From assembly GCA_900545345.1 (NCBI GenBank), contig UQYQ01000016.1, forward strand, positions 1-56,048: a stretch of DNA of 56,048 nucleotides, written 5' to 3'. Below the pieces are notes generated by a model. That model was not told where the DNA came from. It saw only the letters and a list, made by a program, of their open reading frames with translations, and did not search any database. Positions 40,973-50,480 of the stretch are shown here, piece after piece (the first letter of the stretch is position 1; the number at the start of each line of letters is the position of its first letter). The DNA comes from an uncultured Ruminococcus sp. (GTDB lineage: Bacteria > Bacillota > Clostridia > Oscillospirales > Ruminococcaceae). The position numbers and the translations under genes are program-made.

Positions 40973-43346
40973 AATTCATTAAGACTTCTTTTTTCTTTCC
41001 TTCAGCAGTCACGCCTATTATATCGTCATAAAATTCGGAGTTTAACGCAACAGCACCGCATCTTAGCTGAATTATTCCACCTGATTCTGAAATCTTCTTT
41101 TTGAGATTTTCATAAATGCCCACAGTGTATTTCTGTGCCTTACGCATCAAATCAACAGCTTCAAGCGGTGTAATGTCAGAATTCAAATCTAAAATCAGCT
41201 CTTTTGCTTCTTCATTATAAGGCACAATAATAGTTTCTGTTGCTTTGTTTATAAATTTAAAGTTTTCTCCTGCCGTTTTAAATGCCTGTGAGCAAAACCG
41301 GTTATTGCGATTATTCGTGCTTTTCCGCAAACTGTTCAGTGATAAAAGATTGAGTATTGTATCAGATATTTCGGACTCTTTAAAATTATAAGAGAGTATG
41401 CTTTTATTATCTTTATATAATTTTTCAAAATACCTTGACATTGTATCAACAGCCAACAAATCAGTTGTATTTTCGTTATTAATAATCAGCCTTGAAATCG
41501 ACTGTGCAGACTTCACGTCTTCCATATTGCTAAGTCTTTCATCACGAATATCTATAATATAAACCGGACAGACTCGGTTTACCTCTCCATTCCTGTTACA
41601 CCGTCCAGCCGCTTGTGCAGCATTGTCCATACCTGCCAGTGAACGCACAACACCGCTAAATGAAATATCTACTCCTGCTTCGATAAGCTGAGTTGTTATG
41701 CAAATTATTCTCTTTTTTTCTTTTAGCAATTTTTTTATACGGCAAATTATTTCCCTGCGGTGCTGAGGGCAAAGATTTGTGCTTAAATGTACGATTTCAG
41801 CCTTTTGTAAGTTCTGACAACTTTCGTTTTTAGCTTTTATGAGTTCGTAAAGTGTTTTTGCCGAAGCTTTGGTGTTAACAACAACAAGCAGATTTCCGTT
41901 TTCGAGAAATTTTTTAAAACAAAACTCCGCTGAATCTTCATAAGTGTATCCTTCTTTTTTTAAACATGGAATAATCTCTGTTCTTTTAAATATATCAAAG
42001 TCTTTTGAATAGTCGCCTGTCATACTTCTTTTTTCATCTAGCATAAGCGGATATTCTCCATTTTCGAAAACCGGTTGCGTCGCCGAGCAAAGAACAACCG
42101 TGCTTTTACAAATCTTTGTTAAAAAATTTACTGCAAGATTAAAAAGATTTACACATTTCAGCGGCACAGACTGAACCTCATCGATTATTATAACAGCATT
42201 GCTCAGCCTATGCATTCTTCTTACCGAAGAAGTTTTATCAAGAAACAGAGAATTAAAAAACTGCACCATAGTTGTTGCTATAACGGGACTGTCCCATTTC
42301 TCACTTCGAAGCTCATATTCTTCAAGTTCTTCCTTGCCGTCTATCTCTTGAAGAATATTTGAGTGATGTTCGAGAAAATAATCATCACCTGCTATGCTTT
42401 GTATCTCATCACTGTTTTGTTCAAGAATCGACATAAACGGTGCTACATATATAATCTTATCCATATCATAATTTTTGCAGTACTCAATTGCAAACCTCAG
42501 TGAAGATAAGGTTTTGCCTCCTCCTGTAGCAACAATAAGCCTGCATGCACATACCCTGTGATTTGCAAATTCAGCACACCAAGAAGAAATGCTTTTTCGT
42601 CTTAAAGAAATTTTATCTGTTTTACTTTCAAATCCCTTCAATTTTTCTTCCATTTTTTCATGCATAATATCCCATAAATGTGCTGAATCATAATCCTCTT
42701 CAACATTTCTTCCCGAAAAAAATCCGCATGTGTCAGTTCGGTCAGCATCGATAATAACCGACTGCATAAAACGCTCAAGCATTCCAAGATAAAAAGCAAA
42801 TATTTCAGCTCTTTTGCCATTCTCGTATGTGTCACATAGCTCTTTTATTTTATGTCTGATAACTGCATATTCATCTGACGCTTTATTCAATAAATCAAAT
42901 AATTCTGATTCGTTAAAAAGATTTGTCAGATTTCTTTTAATTTCTTCATACCTGTCATTTTTAGAAATACGAATCAAAAAACAATCATCACCGTCTTCAT
43001 TGACCCAGTCGTGCAATCCGTGATGTGAAATAATAGTGCGTGCTATAAAACGTGAGGCATTGTGAATATTCTTATCCTCGTTTATGTCCGCAATTTCGCA
43101 TATATATTTCGCACCTGCAAAGCTGTGATCTATATCTCCCCTTTTGAATTTACTTTTACCCAAAATATAATTATTAAAATCGGATGTCAGCTTTCCTGCG
43201 TCATGAAGAACAGCCTGAAGCTTTGATATAGAAGAAATTCCTAGCTTTTGAGTGTATTTCATCGCCAGGTCTGCCACACCAAGACAATGCTCATATACAG
43301 TTTGAATTTTATTGTCAGATCCTCTGATGTGTGCTATATATTCCAT
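40971..43346 (-). CDS. cas3: CRISPR-associated helicase-nuclease Cas3
   Basis: The 791-residue effector has an N-terminal HD nuclease (LHDAGK near 47, DHSFAGA, ISHHG) and a superfamily 2 helicase: Walker A VATGGGKT (near 272), IIIDEVQSVP (near 387), CSATQP, QLIEAGVDISF and QAAGRCNRNGE. It is recruited by Cascade to degrade target DNA. Cas3 usually heads the I-C operon; here it has its own promoter, and a 241-base gap containing the crRNA-like gene separates it from cas5, so the two units can be regulated apart. The stop overlaps the T-run of the converging small RNA terminator. Confidence 0.97.
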   Translation of the reverse strand: MEYIAHIRGSDNKIQTVYEHCLGVADLAMKYTQKLGISSISKLQAVLHDAGKLTSDFNNYILGKSKFKRGDIDHSFAGAKYICEIADINEDKNIHNASRFIARTIISHHGLHDWVNEDGDDCFLIRISKNDRYEEIKRNLTNLFNESELFDLLNKASDEYAVIRHKIKELCDTYENGKRAEIFAFYLGMLERFMQSVIIDADRTDTCGFFSGRNVEEDYDSAHLWDIMHEKMEEKLKGFESKTDKISLRRKSISSWCAEFANHRVCACRLIVATGGGKTLSSLRFAIEYCKNYDMDKIIYVAPFMSILEQNSDEIQSIAGDDYFLEHHSNILQEIDGKEELEEYELRSEKWDSPVIATTMVQFFNSLFLDKTSSVRRMHRLSNAVIIIDEVQSVPLKCVNLFNLAVNFLTKICKSTVVLCSATQPVFENGEYPLMLDEKRSMTGDYSKDFDIFKRTEIIPCLKKEGYTYEDSAEFCFKKFLENGNLLVVVNTKASAKTLYELIKAKNESCQNLQKAEIVHLSTNLCPQHRREIICRIKKLLKEKKRIICITTQLIEAGVDISFSGVVRSLAGMDNAAQAAGRCNRNGEVNRVCPVYIIDIRDERLSNMEDVKSAQSISRLIINNENTTDLLAVDTMSRYFEKLYKDNKSILSYNFKESEISDTILNLLSLNSLRKSTNNRNNRFCSQAFKTAGENFKFINKATETIIVPYNEEAKELILDLNSDITPLEAVDLMRKAQKYTVGIYENLKKKISESGGIIQLRCGAVALNSEFYDDIIGVTAEGKKKEVLMN

Positions 43347-43399
43347 ATTTCATTCAGTCCTTTTAATATTCTGTAAATAATTATTCCTGTATATTTACA

Positions 43400-43428
43400 A
43401 TATAACATATTTTACAATTACTTTCAAC
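43400..43428 (-). promoter_or_regulatory. cas3 promoter
   Basis: TTGAAA (43423-43428) and TATATT (43400-43405) on the minus strand, 17-base spacer. The remaining DNA up to the recombinase (43429-43782) is AT-rich and shows only two terminator-type hairpins. Confidence 0.65.
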
Positions 43429-43532
43429 AAAAATTATTAAAATTATATATTTTAATAAAAAATCATTTTTTATTCGCCAAATTATTCGATAAGTTAAATA
43501 TAGCACATAAACTGTACAAATAAACGGACTAA

Positions 43533-43565
43533 TTAAAAAGTATCCGAATGATAATTTCGGATACT
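43533..43565 (-). terminator. Minus-strand terminator between recombinase and cas3
   Basis: A perfect 10-bp stem (AGTATCCGAA / TTCGGATACT) is followed on the minus strand by TTTTTAATT. It would insulate cas3 from the transcription units on its right. Confidence 0.75.
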
Positions 43566-43749
43566 CACAGAGAAATAATAAAATGAAGGTTTCTTAATTA
43601 AAATCAAAAAAGCATATCATCTAAAACTTTTTATAAACTGCTATATAAAGAAGTCTTCCGATCGCAAAAACACGCTAATATACCAATTTTATGCTAACTC
43701 CTCCTGTTTATGCTCATAAATGAGTGAAAATGCGAACGAAGAATCAAAG

Positions 43750-43794
43750 CAAAAAAACAACAAGACCTCGATGAAACAATGTTCATTGAGGTCT
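43750..43794 (-). terminator. Terminator of the serine recombinase gene
   Basis: The imperfect stem AGACCTCGATGAA / TTCATTGAGGTCT overlaps the end of the gene. The minus strand continues with TTGTTGTTTTTTTG. Confidence 0.75.
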
Positions 43795-45252
43795 GTTTGG
43801 TGCACCTGAGCATTCTATAATCGAACCGTTTACTTCGTCCAGTGTAACGGTAGTATTTGCTTCGTTGTAGTTAAAGATCAAACCCAGCTTATCGTCATAT
43901 ACATATACTGCATTAACGAAGCTGTCAATAAGTCTTTGCTTGTGTTCTTTCTTTGTTACTTCCATACTGCGGAATCTTTGCAGCCAAAATATCAGTTTCT
44001 CTTTGGTAAGAGGAGGGCGTTTCAGTTCTTCTTTAATAATCTTTAATTCCAATTCTTCCTTGGTGGTCTCAAGTTCAATCATACGCCGTTTCGTAGTAGT
44101 CGTAATGATTCCCTGTTCGATAGCTTTCATCAGATTGACTATCGCTTTTTCGGTTTCGCTCAACTGCTGTTTCAGCAGGATAATGGACGTGTTTTCGGTG
44201 CTTGCTACACGAAGTACGATGTTGGCAATATCCTCAATCACATCGTCCTGCATCAGCATATCTTTCGTATATCGAACAACAAGATCTTCAATCCATTCTT
44301 TCTTGACAGTCTTTTTATCACAGGAGTGCTTGTACTTTGCGTTGTTGCATTTATAGTACCAGTGTACCGTGCCGTTCCTGCCTGTACCGCTTTCTCCGGT
44401 CATATAGACACCGCATTTGCCACAGAACAACTTGGTTGTCAGCAGATAGTCGTCCTCGGCCTTGTGTCTTGCGGCGGCTTTTTTGTTCTTCTGTAACTGT
44501 TCCTGCACCTTGTGGAACAAATCAGTTTGAACGATCTGCGGGATACCGTTTTCGTGAACAATGTCTCTAAACCTATATTCACCTATGTAACGCCTATTTT
44601 TCAGCATATCCGTTACAATATTGATGGATATTTTTGTGCCAAGTGATGTTGTCAAACCTTTGGCATTTAACAGAGTTACGATCTCTTTAATAGTCTTGCC
44701 TTTGTTGTACCACTTGAATGCTTCTAATACCCACGGAGCTTTTAGTGGGTCAATCTCAAATAACTGCTCTTTGTTTATAACATATCCGATAGGCACTGTA
44801 CCACCGTTGAATTTGCATTTTAAGGCATTTTCAGTCAAACCTCTTGTGACCTTTTCGGCAAGTTCGGCAGAATAATATTCCGCCATACCTTAAATGACCG
44901 ATTCAAGCAGTATGCCTTCTGAACCATCGGATATGTGCTCCGTTGCCGAGACCACTCTGACATTGTTCTTTTTAAGCACATTCTTATAACGAGCTGAATC
45001 AAAACGGTTTCGTGCAAATCGGTCTAATTTCCATACGATGATTACATCAAACTTCTGCTTTGCACTGTCTTTAATCATCTTTTGGAATTGCGGTTGGTTG
45101 TCCGTTTTGGCAGATAATGCCCGGTCAATGTACATATCGAGAATGGTAATGCCTTGCCGTTGGGCAAATGCTGTGCATTCACGTACCTGACCGTCTATGC
45201 TTTCCTCGCGCTGGCTGTCCGAAGAATATCTTACATAAATTACTGCCGTCAT
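43783..45252 (-). pseudogene. Large serine recombinase split by one in-frame TAA
   Basis: The reading frame of about 490 codons starts at ATG 45252 (AGGAGGAG upstream). The N-terminal resolvase domain has the catalytic Ser in YVRYSSDSQRE, plus IVWKLDRFARNR. The recombinase domain (GTVPIGYVINKEQLFEI) follows, then a zinc-ribbon (KLFCGKCGVYMTGESG ... YYKCNNAKYKHSC) and a coiled coil. A TAA near 44889 interrupts the normal ESVLEGMAEYYS junction (here ESVI-stop-GMAEYYS) without a frameshift; GAA-to-TAA is enough. The recombinase is probably inactive unless read through or complemented by the two parts. It belongs to the family that moves integrative elements and marks an island edge. Confidence 0.9.
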
Positions 45253-45464
45253 CTGCTTTTCTCCTCCTGACAATATTCAATTTTTATGTGAATCATAGTT
45301 TTATCACGCCCTTTCAATTTTATTGAATGCAATCCAATAAACTCCACCTTTCTGTTTGTAAGAATGCAGAGTTAATATAAAAAGCAAGGTTTTATTTGGC
45401 AAGAAAAAATGAAAATCAATCTAATGTTCTGCTCCTCTAAAAGATATTTTGCTTGTTAGAGATA

Positions 45465-48400
45465 TTACCCTATCCCAAAAAATCGTTCAAAAAATGCTTG
45501 CAGCTTTTGGATCACGCCCTGCTTCTTTTCGGCACGGTTTCCACCGCCAAAGCGGGACATCGGCGGCATAAGCTTATCGATCGCCGTACCGCTTGTCTTT
45601 ACCGAACCGTCACGGAATGCCACATCAATAAATTTTCTTGTTTCCTCTTCTTTGAGGTTTTCTTCTTTGATAATAGCGACAAGCTGCTTTTCTTTTTCCT
45701 CGGTTACATAGCTGCGCCACTCAATCATAACATCTGAAACATCGTTAATACCAGCAATGAAGTTCTTAATAAGAGCTTTTTTGCTACGAAGCTCAGGACT
45801 GGCATCGACAGCCTTGCGGATTGTGATAAGCACTTCCTTATCATCACAGTGGGAATCATGATACTTTTTGACAAGCATCAGGATATAATCAATATTGATT
45901 TCTATTTGCTTAATAAGCTCTATTTCAAAGACAATATCATCTGTGATATCCTCTTTTTCTCCGCCGGGCTTGCGATTTTTCCATTCATCACGGAGATCCT
46001 GATATCTGCCGAGATAATCCTGCAAGTCACGCTCGGAAAGAATTTCTTTCCCTGCAAACTCATCAAACGATGTCAGCAGATTACGCATACGAAGGATAGC
46101 ACCGAACAGGACGATAAATTCCTTCTGTTTTTGTTCTCCAATAATACGCTCATCAAAAAGAGGAAACTTTGCTGTCAGTTCTTCTATCATATCGACATAG
46201 CCAGGATGGTATTTCCCGTCAGTATCCTCGTAGCCGAAATAATAATCCTTATATCCACGCATAAGCACAATGCCGCCAGCCTCTTTGTCGCCAAAGAGAG
46301 AAATAGCGTCATCTGTACGCTTTTGCAGATTGCGGAAACAAACAATATTACCGAATGTTTTAATAGAATTGAGAATGCGGTTGGTACGGGAATACGCCTG
46401 AATAAGTCCGTGCATTTTCAGGTTTTTATCCACCCACAGCGTGTTAAGCGTTGTAGCGTCAAAGCCTGTCAGGAACATATTTATCACAATGAGCAAATCA
46501 AGTTCCTTGTTCTTCATTCGCAGTGACACATCTTTATAGTAGTTCTGAAACTTGTCGCTGTCTGTGGAATAGTTGGTATGGAACATCTCATTGTAATCGG
46601 CAATAGCTGCGTCAAGAAAATCACGGGAGGTTGCGTCAAGTGCGAAAGTATCTTCGGGATTTTCCTCGTCAAGAATACCGTCTGTTTCTGCCTCGTTTGC
46701 TCCGTAGCTGTAAATAAGGGCGACCTTTAACCGCCGCTGAGGATTTTCAGCCATCTGACGCTTAAATTCCGAATAATAAAGCTTAGCGGCGTCCACAGAT
46801 GAAACCGCAAAAATGGAGTTAAAACCGCTGACACGCTGCTTTTGTTTAATTTCTTCAATAGCTGTTTTTCCTCCGGCAGAAGCGACATCTGCTATATTTT
46901 GCAAGACATTGAATGTATAAGTTTTATCCCCTCGATAAGTTTTCTGATCAAAATGAGTTAGTATGTAATCAGTCACTAAGCGAACGCGTTCGGGAGACTG
47001 AAACGCCTTTTCACGGTTAATATCCCAAACCTCTTTATCGTCAATATCAGGCTCCTTGTCCATTGTTTTGATGTAGTCTACACGGAACGGCAGCACATTT
47101 TTATCATTGATAGCATCTACAATGGTGTATGTGTGCAGCTGGTCGCCGAAAGCCTGTTCAGTTGTGCGGAGCGTGGGATTTTTGCTTACCCCTGCATTAA
47201 CTGCAAAGATAGGTGTTCCCGTAAATCCGAATAAGTGATATTTTTTGAAATATTTCGTAATCGCCAGGTGCATATCACCGAACTGACTGCGATGACATTC
47301 ATCAAAGATAATGACCACGCGCTTGTCAAAAACGCTGTGACCTGCATTCTTTTTGATAAAGGTAGCAAGCTTTTGAATGGTAGTAATAATAATTTTTGCG
47401 TTATCGTCTTCAAGCTGTTTTTTCAGTATCGCAGTAGAGGAATTGCTGTTTGCCGCGCCTTTTTCAAAGCGGTCATACTCCTTCATAGTCTGATAGTCAA
47501 GGTCTTTTCGGTCAACTACAAACAAAACCTTGTCGATATAGTCAAGCTTAGACGCAAGCTGTGCCGTCTTAAACGAAGTCAGTGTTTTTCCGCTGCCTGT
47601 TGTATGCCATATATAACCGCCGCCGGCAACACTGCCGTACTTCTTATAATTGTTTGCAATCTCAATGCGGTTCAAAATACGCTCTGTTGCAACAATTTGA
47701 TAGGGTCGCATAACAAGCAGCATATTCTCAGCCGTAAAGATGCAGTAATGTGTCAATATGTTAAGCACGGTATGCTTGCAGAAAAAGGTTTTTGTAAAGT
47801 CCACAAGGTCGGGAATAATGCGGTTGTTTGCATCCGCCCAAAAGGAGGTAAACTCAAAACTGTTGCTGGTTTTTTCTTTTTTCGCCTTATGGGAATTGGC
47901 GTCTTTAATGTGGTTGAACCGAGTGGTGTTGGAATAATATTTTGTGTTCGTGCCGTTGGATACTACGAATATCTGCACAAATTCATAAAGTCCGCTTGCC
48001 GCCCAAAAGCTGTCACGCTGATAACGGTCGATCTGATGAAACGCCTCACGGATCGACACACCCCGACGCTTTAACTCAATATGGATAAGCGGCAAACCGT
48101 TTACAAGAATTGTCACATCGTAGCGGTTATTGTGTGACGCACCCTCATCGGCGGAAACTGCGTATTGATTGATGACCTGAAGCGTATTATTGTGAATGTT
48201 CTTTTTGTCAATTAGCGTGATGTTTTTGCTTTCGCTGTTATCACGCTGCAGCACTTGCACATGGTCTTCCTGAATAAGACGGGTCTTTTCTGCAATGCCG
48301 TCTTTGGAGTTTGCAAGCACCTCACCAAAAAAGCGATTCCACTCGTCATCGGAAAACCGATAATCGTTCAGCTTTTCAAGCTGTGTGCGCAGGTTGTCGA

Positions 48401-48578
48401 TAAGGTCTTTTTCTTTATGAATAGTCAGATATTCATAGCCTAAATCTTTCAGCAGGCGTATAAATTCTTTTTCAAGCTCCGCTTCACTCTGATATGCCTC
48501 CGAGCGCTTTTCCTGCGGCTTATATTCGGTTACAACCGTGCTTTCGCTGCTTTGGGCAACAATGTTGAAATAACTCAT
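45465..48578 (-). CDS. hsdR: Type I restriction enzyme R subunit
   Basis: The 1037-residue subunit provides DNA translocation and cleavage for the type I complex. An N-terminal nuclease shows D...ELKRRG (IHIELKRRG near 167). The motor has Walker A TTGSGKT (near 325), DECHRSQFGDMH (near 426), FTGTP, and the motif VI-like QAYSRTNRI. The helical C-terminus binds the methylase. ATG 48578 (MSYFNIVAQ) is used; it has GGTGGGGA upstream and starts one base after the previous stop. Length and sequence type suggest the IC group (EcoR124I-like). It is last in the operon. Confidence 0.96.
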   Translation of the reverse strand: MSYFNIVAQSSESTVVTEYKPQEKRSEAYQSEAELEKEFIRLLKDLGYEYLTIHKEKDLIDNLRTQLEKLNDYRFSDDEWNRFFGEVLANSKDGIAEKTRLIQEDHVQVLQRDNSESKNITLIDKKNIHNNTLQVINQYAVSADEGASHNNRYDVTILVNGLPLIHIELKRRGVSIREAFHQIDRYQRDSFWAASGLYEFVQIFVVSNGTNTKYYSNTTRFNHIKDANSHKAKKEKTSNSFEFTSFWADANNRIIPDLVDFTKTFFCKHTVLNILTHYCIFTAENMLLVMRPYQIVATERILNRIEIANNYKKYGSVAGGGYIWHTTGSGKTLTSFKTAQLASKLDYIDKVLFVVDRKDLDYQTMKEYDRFEKGAANSNSSTAILKKQLEDDNAKIIITTIQKLATFIKKNAGHSVFDKRVVIIFDECHRSQFGDMHLAITKYFKKYHLFGFTGTPIFAVNAGVSKNPTLRTTEQAFGDQLHTYTIVDAINDKNVLPFRVDYIKTMDKEPDIDDKEVWDINREKAFQSPERVRLVTDYILTHFDQKTYRGDKTYTFNVLQNIADVASAGGKTAIEEIKQKQRVSGFNSIFAVSSVDAAKLYYSEFKRQMAENPQRRLKVALIYSYGANEAETDGILDEENPEDTFALDATSRDFLDAAIADYNEMFHTNYSTDSDKFQNYYKDVSLRMKNKELDLLIVINMFLTGFDATTLNTLWVDKNLKMHGLIQAYSRTNRILNSIKTFGNIVCFRNLQKRTDDAISLFGDKEAGGIVLMRGYKDYYFGYEDTDGKYHPGYVDMIEELTAKFPLFDERIIGEQKQKEFIVLFGAILRMRNLLTSFDEFAGKEILSERDLQDYLGRYQDLRDEWKNRKPGGEKEDITDDIVFEIELIKQIEINIDYILMLVKKYHDSHCDDKEVLITIRKAVDASPELRSKKALIKNFIAGINDVSDVMIEWRSYVTEEKEKQLVAIIKEENLKEEETRKFIDVAFRDGSVKTSGTAIDKLMPPMSRFGGGNRAEKKQGVIQKLQAFFERFFGIG

Positions 48579-48579
48579 T

Positions 48580-49338
48580 CTATCCCCACCAATCTGTATA
48601 TTCACTCAATCGCAAGAAAGTCGAAACTTTCTCTATTCCTACCGTATCGATCAGTTTTAAAACCTGATTCTTGACCGAAAAAATCAAAAAGGAATGCTCA
48701 TAAATACAAGTCATAAATGTATCATACCGGCTCTGTATCTGACTATCACGATATTCAAAAGCAACATGGAAGTCTTCTGTAAGTGCTTCGCTAATACTTC
48801 CCATTGCCTCCTCATGGTTATGATATTGATCGAAAGTAAACTCATAAGGGAAAAACAGCAATAGATTTTTCTTTGTTTCCAACATCTTTATTGATGTTAA
48901 GATGTCATTTTCAACACCATAAACTTTTGTTTCGTTTCCCCGAATACGATATAAATCAATCAGAGACTTTCCTCGAAAAGCAGCAAACAGCCTTGTAGCT
49001 TGTATTTTTCCTTCTGGAAGTTTACTGCTGCCAAATCCTATCATCCCTTGCCCCATTTTATGAACTTGACTGGAAAGAACACTGCGTGCTTGTAAAGCGG
49101 TTTTGCTCGCTAACAACTTAAAGTCAATCTGATAAATTTGATTGATTGCATCACATTCACCATGGGATTCTGAACTTGGCTTAGTAAATCTGCCTGGATA
49201 GCAAGCGGAAAACCATGCTGAACTGTTTAAAAGTTCAAGAAGATAAATTTCATAGTTGCAGTTATCCTCGCCGCCAACAAAGTTTTTGATTATGTATGGA
49301 GCAGGAAGCAATTTTGCACGCATTGTTATGTCTATCAT
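48580..49338 (-). CDS. Accessory protein inside the type I RM operon, possible PD-(D/E)xK nuclease fold
   Basis: The 252-residue protein is not a known Hsd subunit. It overlaps the hsdS stop by 4 bases (ATGA) and ends one base before hsdR, so it is made with the complex. Around residues 61-74 the pattern ECD...IYQIDFKLL resembles the D...(D/E)xK core of restriction-like nucleases, with an amphipathic region after it (SKTALQARSVLSSQ). No other domain is recognised. It could be an extra nuclease, a modulator, or a partner of the HEPN-like gene. The nuclease idea is a motif-level guess only. Confidence 0.6.
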   Translation of the reverse strand: MIDITMRAKLLPAPYIIKNFVGGEDNCNYEIYLLELLNSSAWFSACYPGRFTKPSSESHGECDAINQIYQIDFKLLASKTALQARSVLSSQVHKMGQGMIGFGSSKLPEGKIQATRLFAAFRGKSLIDLYRIRGNETKVYGVENDILTSIKMLETKKNLLLFFPYEFTFDQYHNHEEAMGSISEALTEDFHVAFEYRDSQIQSRYDTFMTCIYEHSFLIFSVKNQVLKLIDTVGIEKVSTFLRLSEYTDWWG

Positions 49339-50480
49339 ATTTTCGCCTCTTGGAATGTCAATAGCTTGTCTCTATAATACTCGTATTGCTTTTGCCGTGC
49401 TTCAATTTCAGCGGGCAGACCGCTTGAAATGTCATTGCAGAGTTTGTCAAAACGGTCAAGGATGTCAATAATACGTTGTTGCTCTTCTATAGGAGGAGCA
49501 GGAATTTTTGTTTTGCTGATATTGTCATTATATAACCTTGCTATTGTGCCACCCTCAGAAACTTGCCAAGGTTGCAGTTGATAATAATAGTAGAGAAAAC
49601 TGTTCAAAACAATACTTTCATCGTTATCAATCCATACAATATTGGAATCTTGAAAATATGCGGGTTCTCCGTCAAAGATAACAGTTCTACCTATAGTACC
49701 TGCTGCAGATATTAAAATGTCGCCTTTTTTCGGATATGAATAGTTCGACTTGTATTTTTCAAAGGTTTCTTCGGAAATATAAGCATTAGCTATACCGCCA
49801 AAAGTTCCTATTTTATAAAATGGGACATCGCCTTCTGAACTTGTTTCATTTTTCATAATTCGTTTGCACATCGAGACTTTTCCTAAATCTCCGATTTTCA
49901 TATATTTCACCGTATTATCAAAAGATAACAATTGTTTTCTATAATACTCATACTGTTTTTTTCTCGCCATAAGCTCTGCCGTAAGCTCTGCCGTAAGCTC
50001 TGTGAAATTGTCCAATATACGGACAATTTCACGCTGAACAGGTAGAGGTGGAACTGGGATTTGTAAAGCTTTGAAATCTCCGCCCGTAAGTTTGGGAATA
50101 TTCCCATGAATTAACGGGATTACATCAATGGTCTGGAGATAATGATACAAATACCGGAGAAGTATCTCCTCTTTTTCTTCAATGATGTGGGCGTGATTAT
50201 TAACCCAAATTTTGCCCTCTGCCCAAGTCACAACAGGTGTTCCGGCACTCGTAATTACGCTCCCATCTTCACCGACTAAAACAAAGGTTCCATCAAAAAT
50301 ATAATCGGAAACATAATCTTGAATCCCATTCGCCCCGTAATACGGATATTGTCCCGTTTCTCTGGCGGATTTTGTAACGGGTTTTCTCTTCCTGTCGAGT
50401 ATATTGCAACATTGCTCCAGTGGGAGAGTAGCCACCCCGTCAGGGCAAAGTTTCTGTATCAGTTGCTCAAGTTTAGTCAT
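49335..50480 (-). CDS. hsdS: Type I restriction-modification specificity subunit
   Basis: The 381-residue subunit reads the bipartite DNA target for both methylation and restriction. Two target-recognition domains are visible (about 20-150 and 195-340), each followed by a conserved helix: KKQYEYYRKQLLSF and RQKQYEYYRDKLLTF. The central spacer contains FTELTAELTAELMARK, i.e. TAEL repeats coded by 12-base direct repeats, as in EcoR124I, where the repeat number sets the gap length of the target. The IPVPPLPVQREIVRILD and IPAPPIEEQQRIIDILD segments are family hallmarks. The start overlaps the previous gene by 4 bases. Confidence 0.95.
   Translation of the reverse strand: MTKLEQLIQKLCPDGVATLPLEQCCNILDRKRKPVTKSARETGQYPYYGANGIQDYVSDYIFDGTFVLVGEDGSVITSAGTPVVTWAEGKIWVNNHAHIIEEKEEILLRYLYHYLQTIDVIPLIHGNIPKLTGGDFKALQIPVPPLPVQREIVRILDNFTELTAELTAELMARKKQYEYYRKQLLSFDNTVKYMKIGDLGKVSMCKRIMKNETSSEGDVPFYKIGTFGGIANAYISEETFEKYKSNYSYPKKGDILISAAGTIGRTVIFDGEPAYFQDSNIVWIDNDESIVLNSFLYYYYQLQPWQVSEGGTIARLYNDNISKTKIPAPPIEEQQRIIDILDRFDKLCNDISSGLPAEIEARQKQYEYYRDKLLTFQEAKI
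49965..50000 (-). repeat. 12-base direct repeats encoding TAEL in hsdS
   Basis: Two perfect copies of TGCCGTAAGCTC (plus strand 49977-49988 and 49989-50000) and one variant (49965-49976) stand in a row. Gain or loss of a unit keeps the frame and lengthens or shortens the helix between the two recognition domains. Confidence 0.93.

Noticed and set aside
43406..43422. Match of the crRNA-like guide (TTACAATT) to the cas3 promoter
   Set aside because: Only 8 bases in AT-rich DNA and no TTC next to it, unlike the cas5 promoter site.
94..44889. Reassigned TAA codon, because two genes contain in-frame TAA
   Set aside because: Many intact genes here (for example gap, rfbB, cas3) end in TAA at the expected length.
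47235..48074. Open plus-strand frame of 279 codons
   Set aside because: It lies opposite hsdR, whose motifs are clear; no family resemblance.
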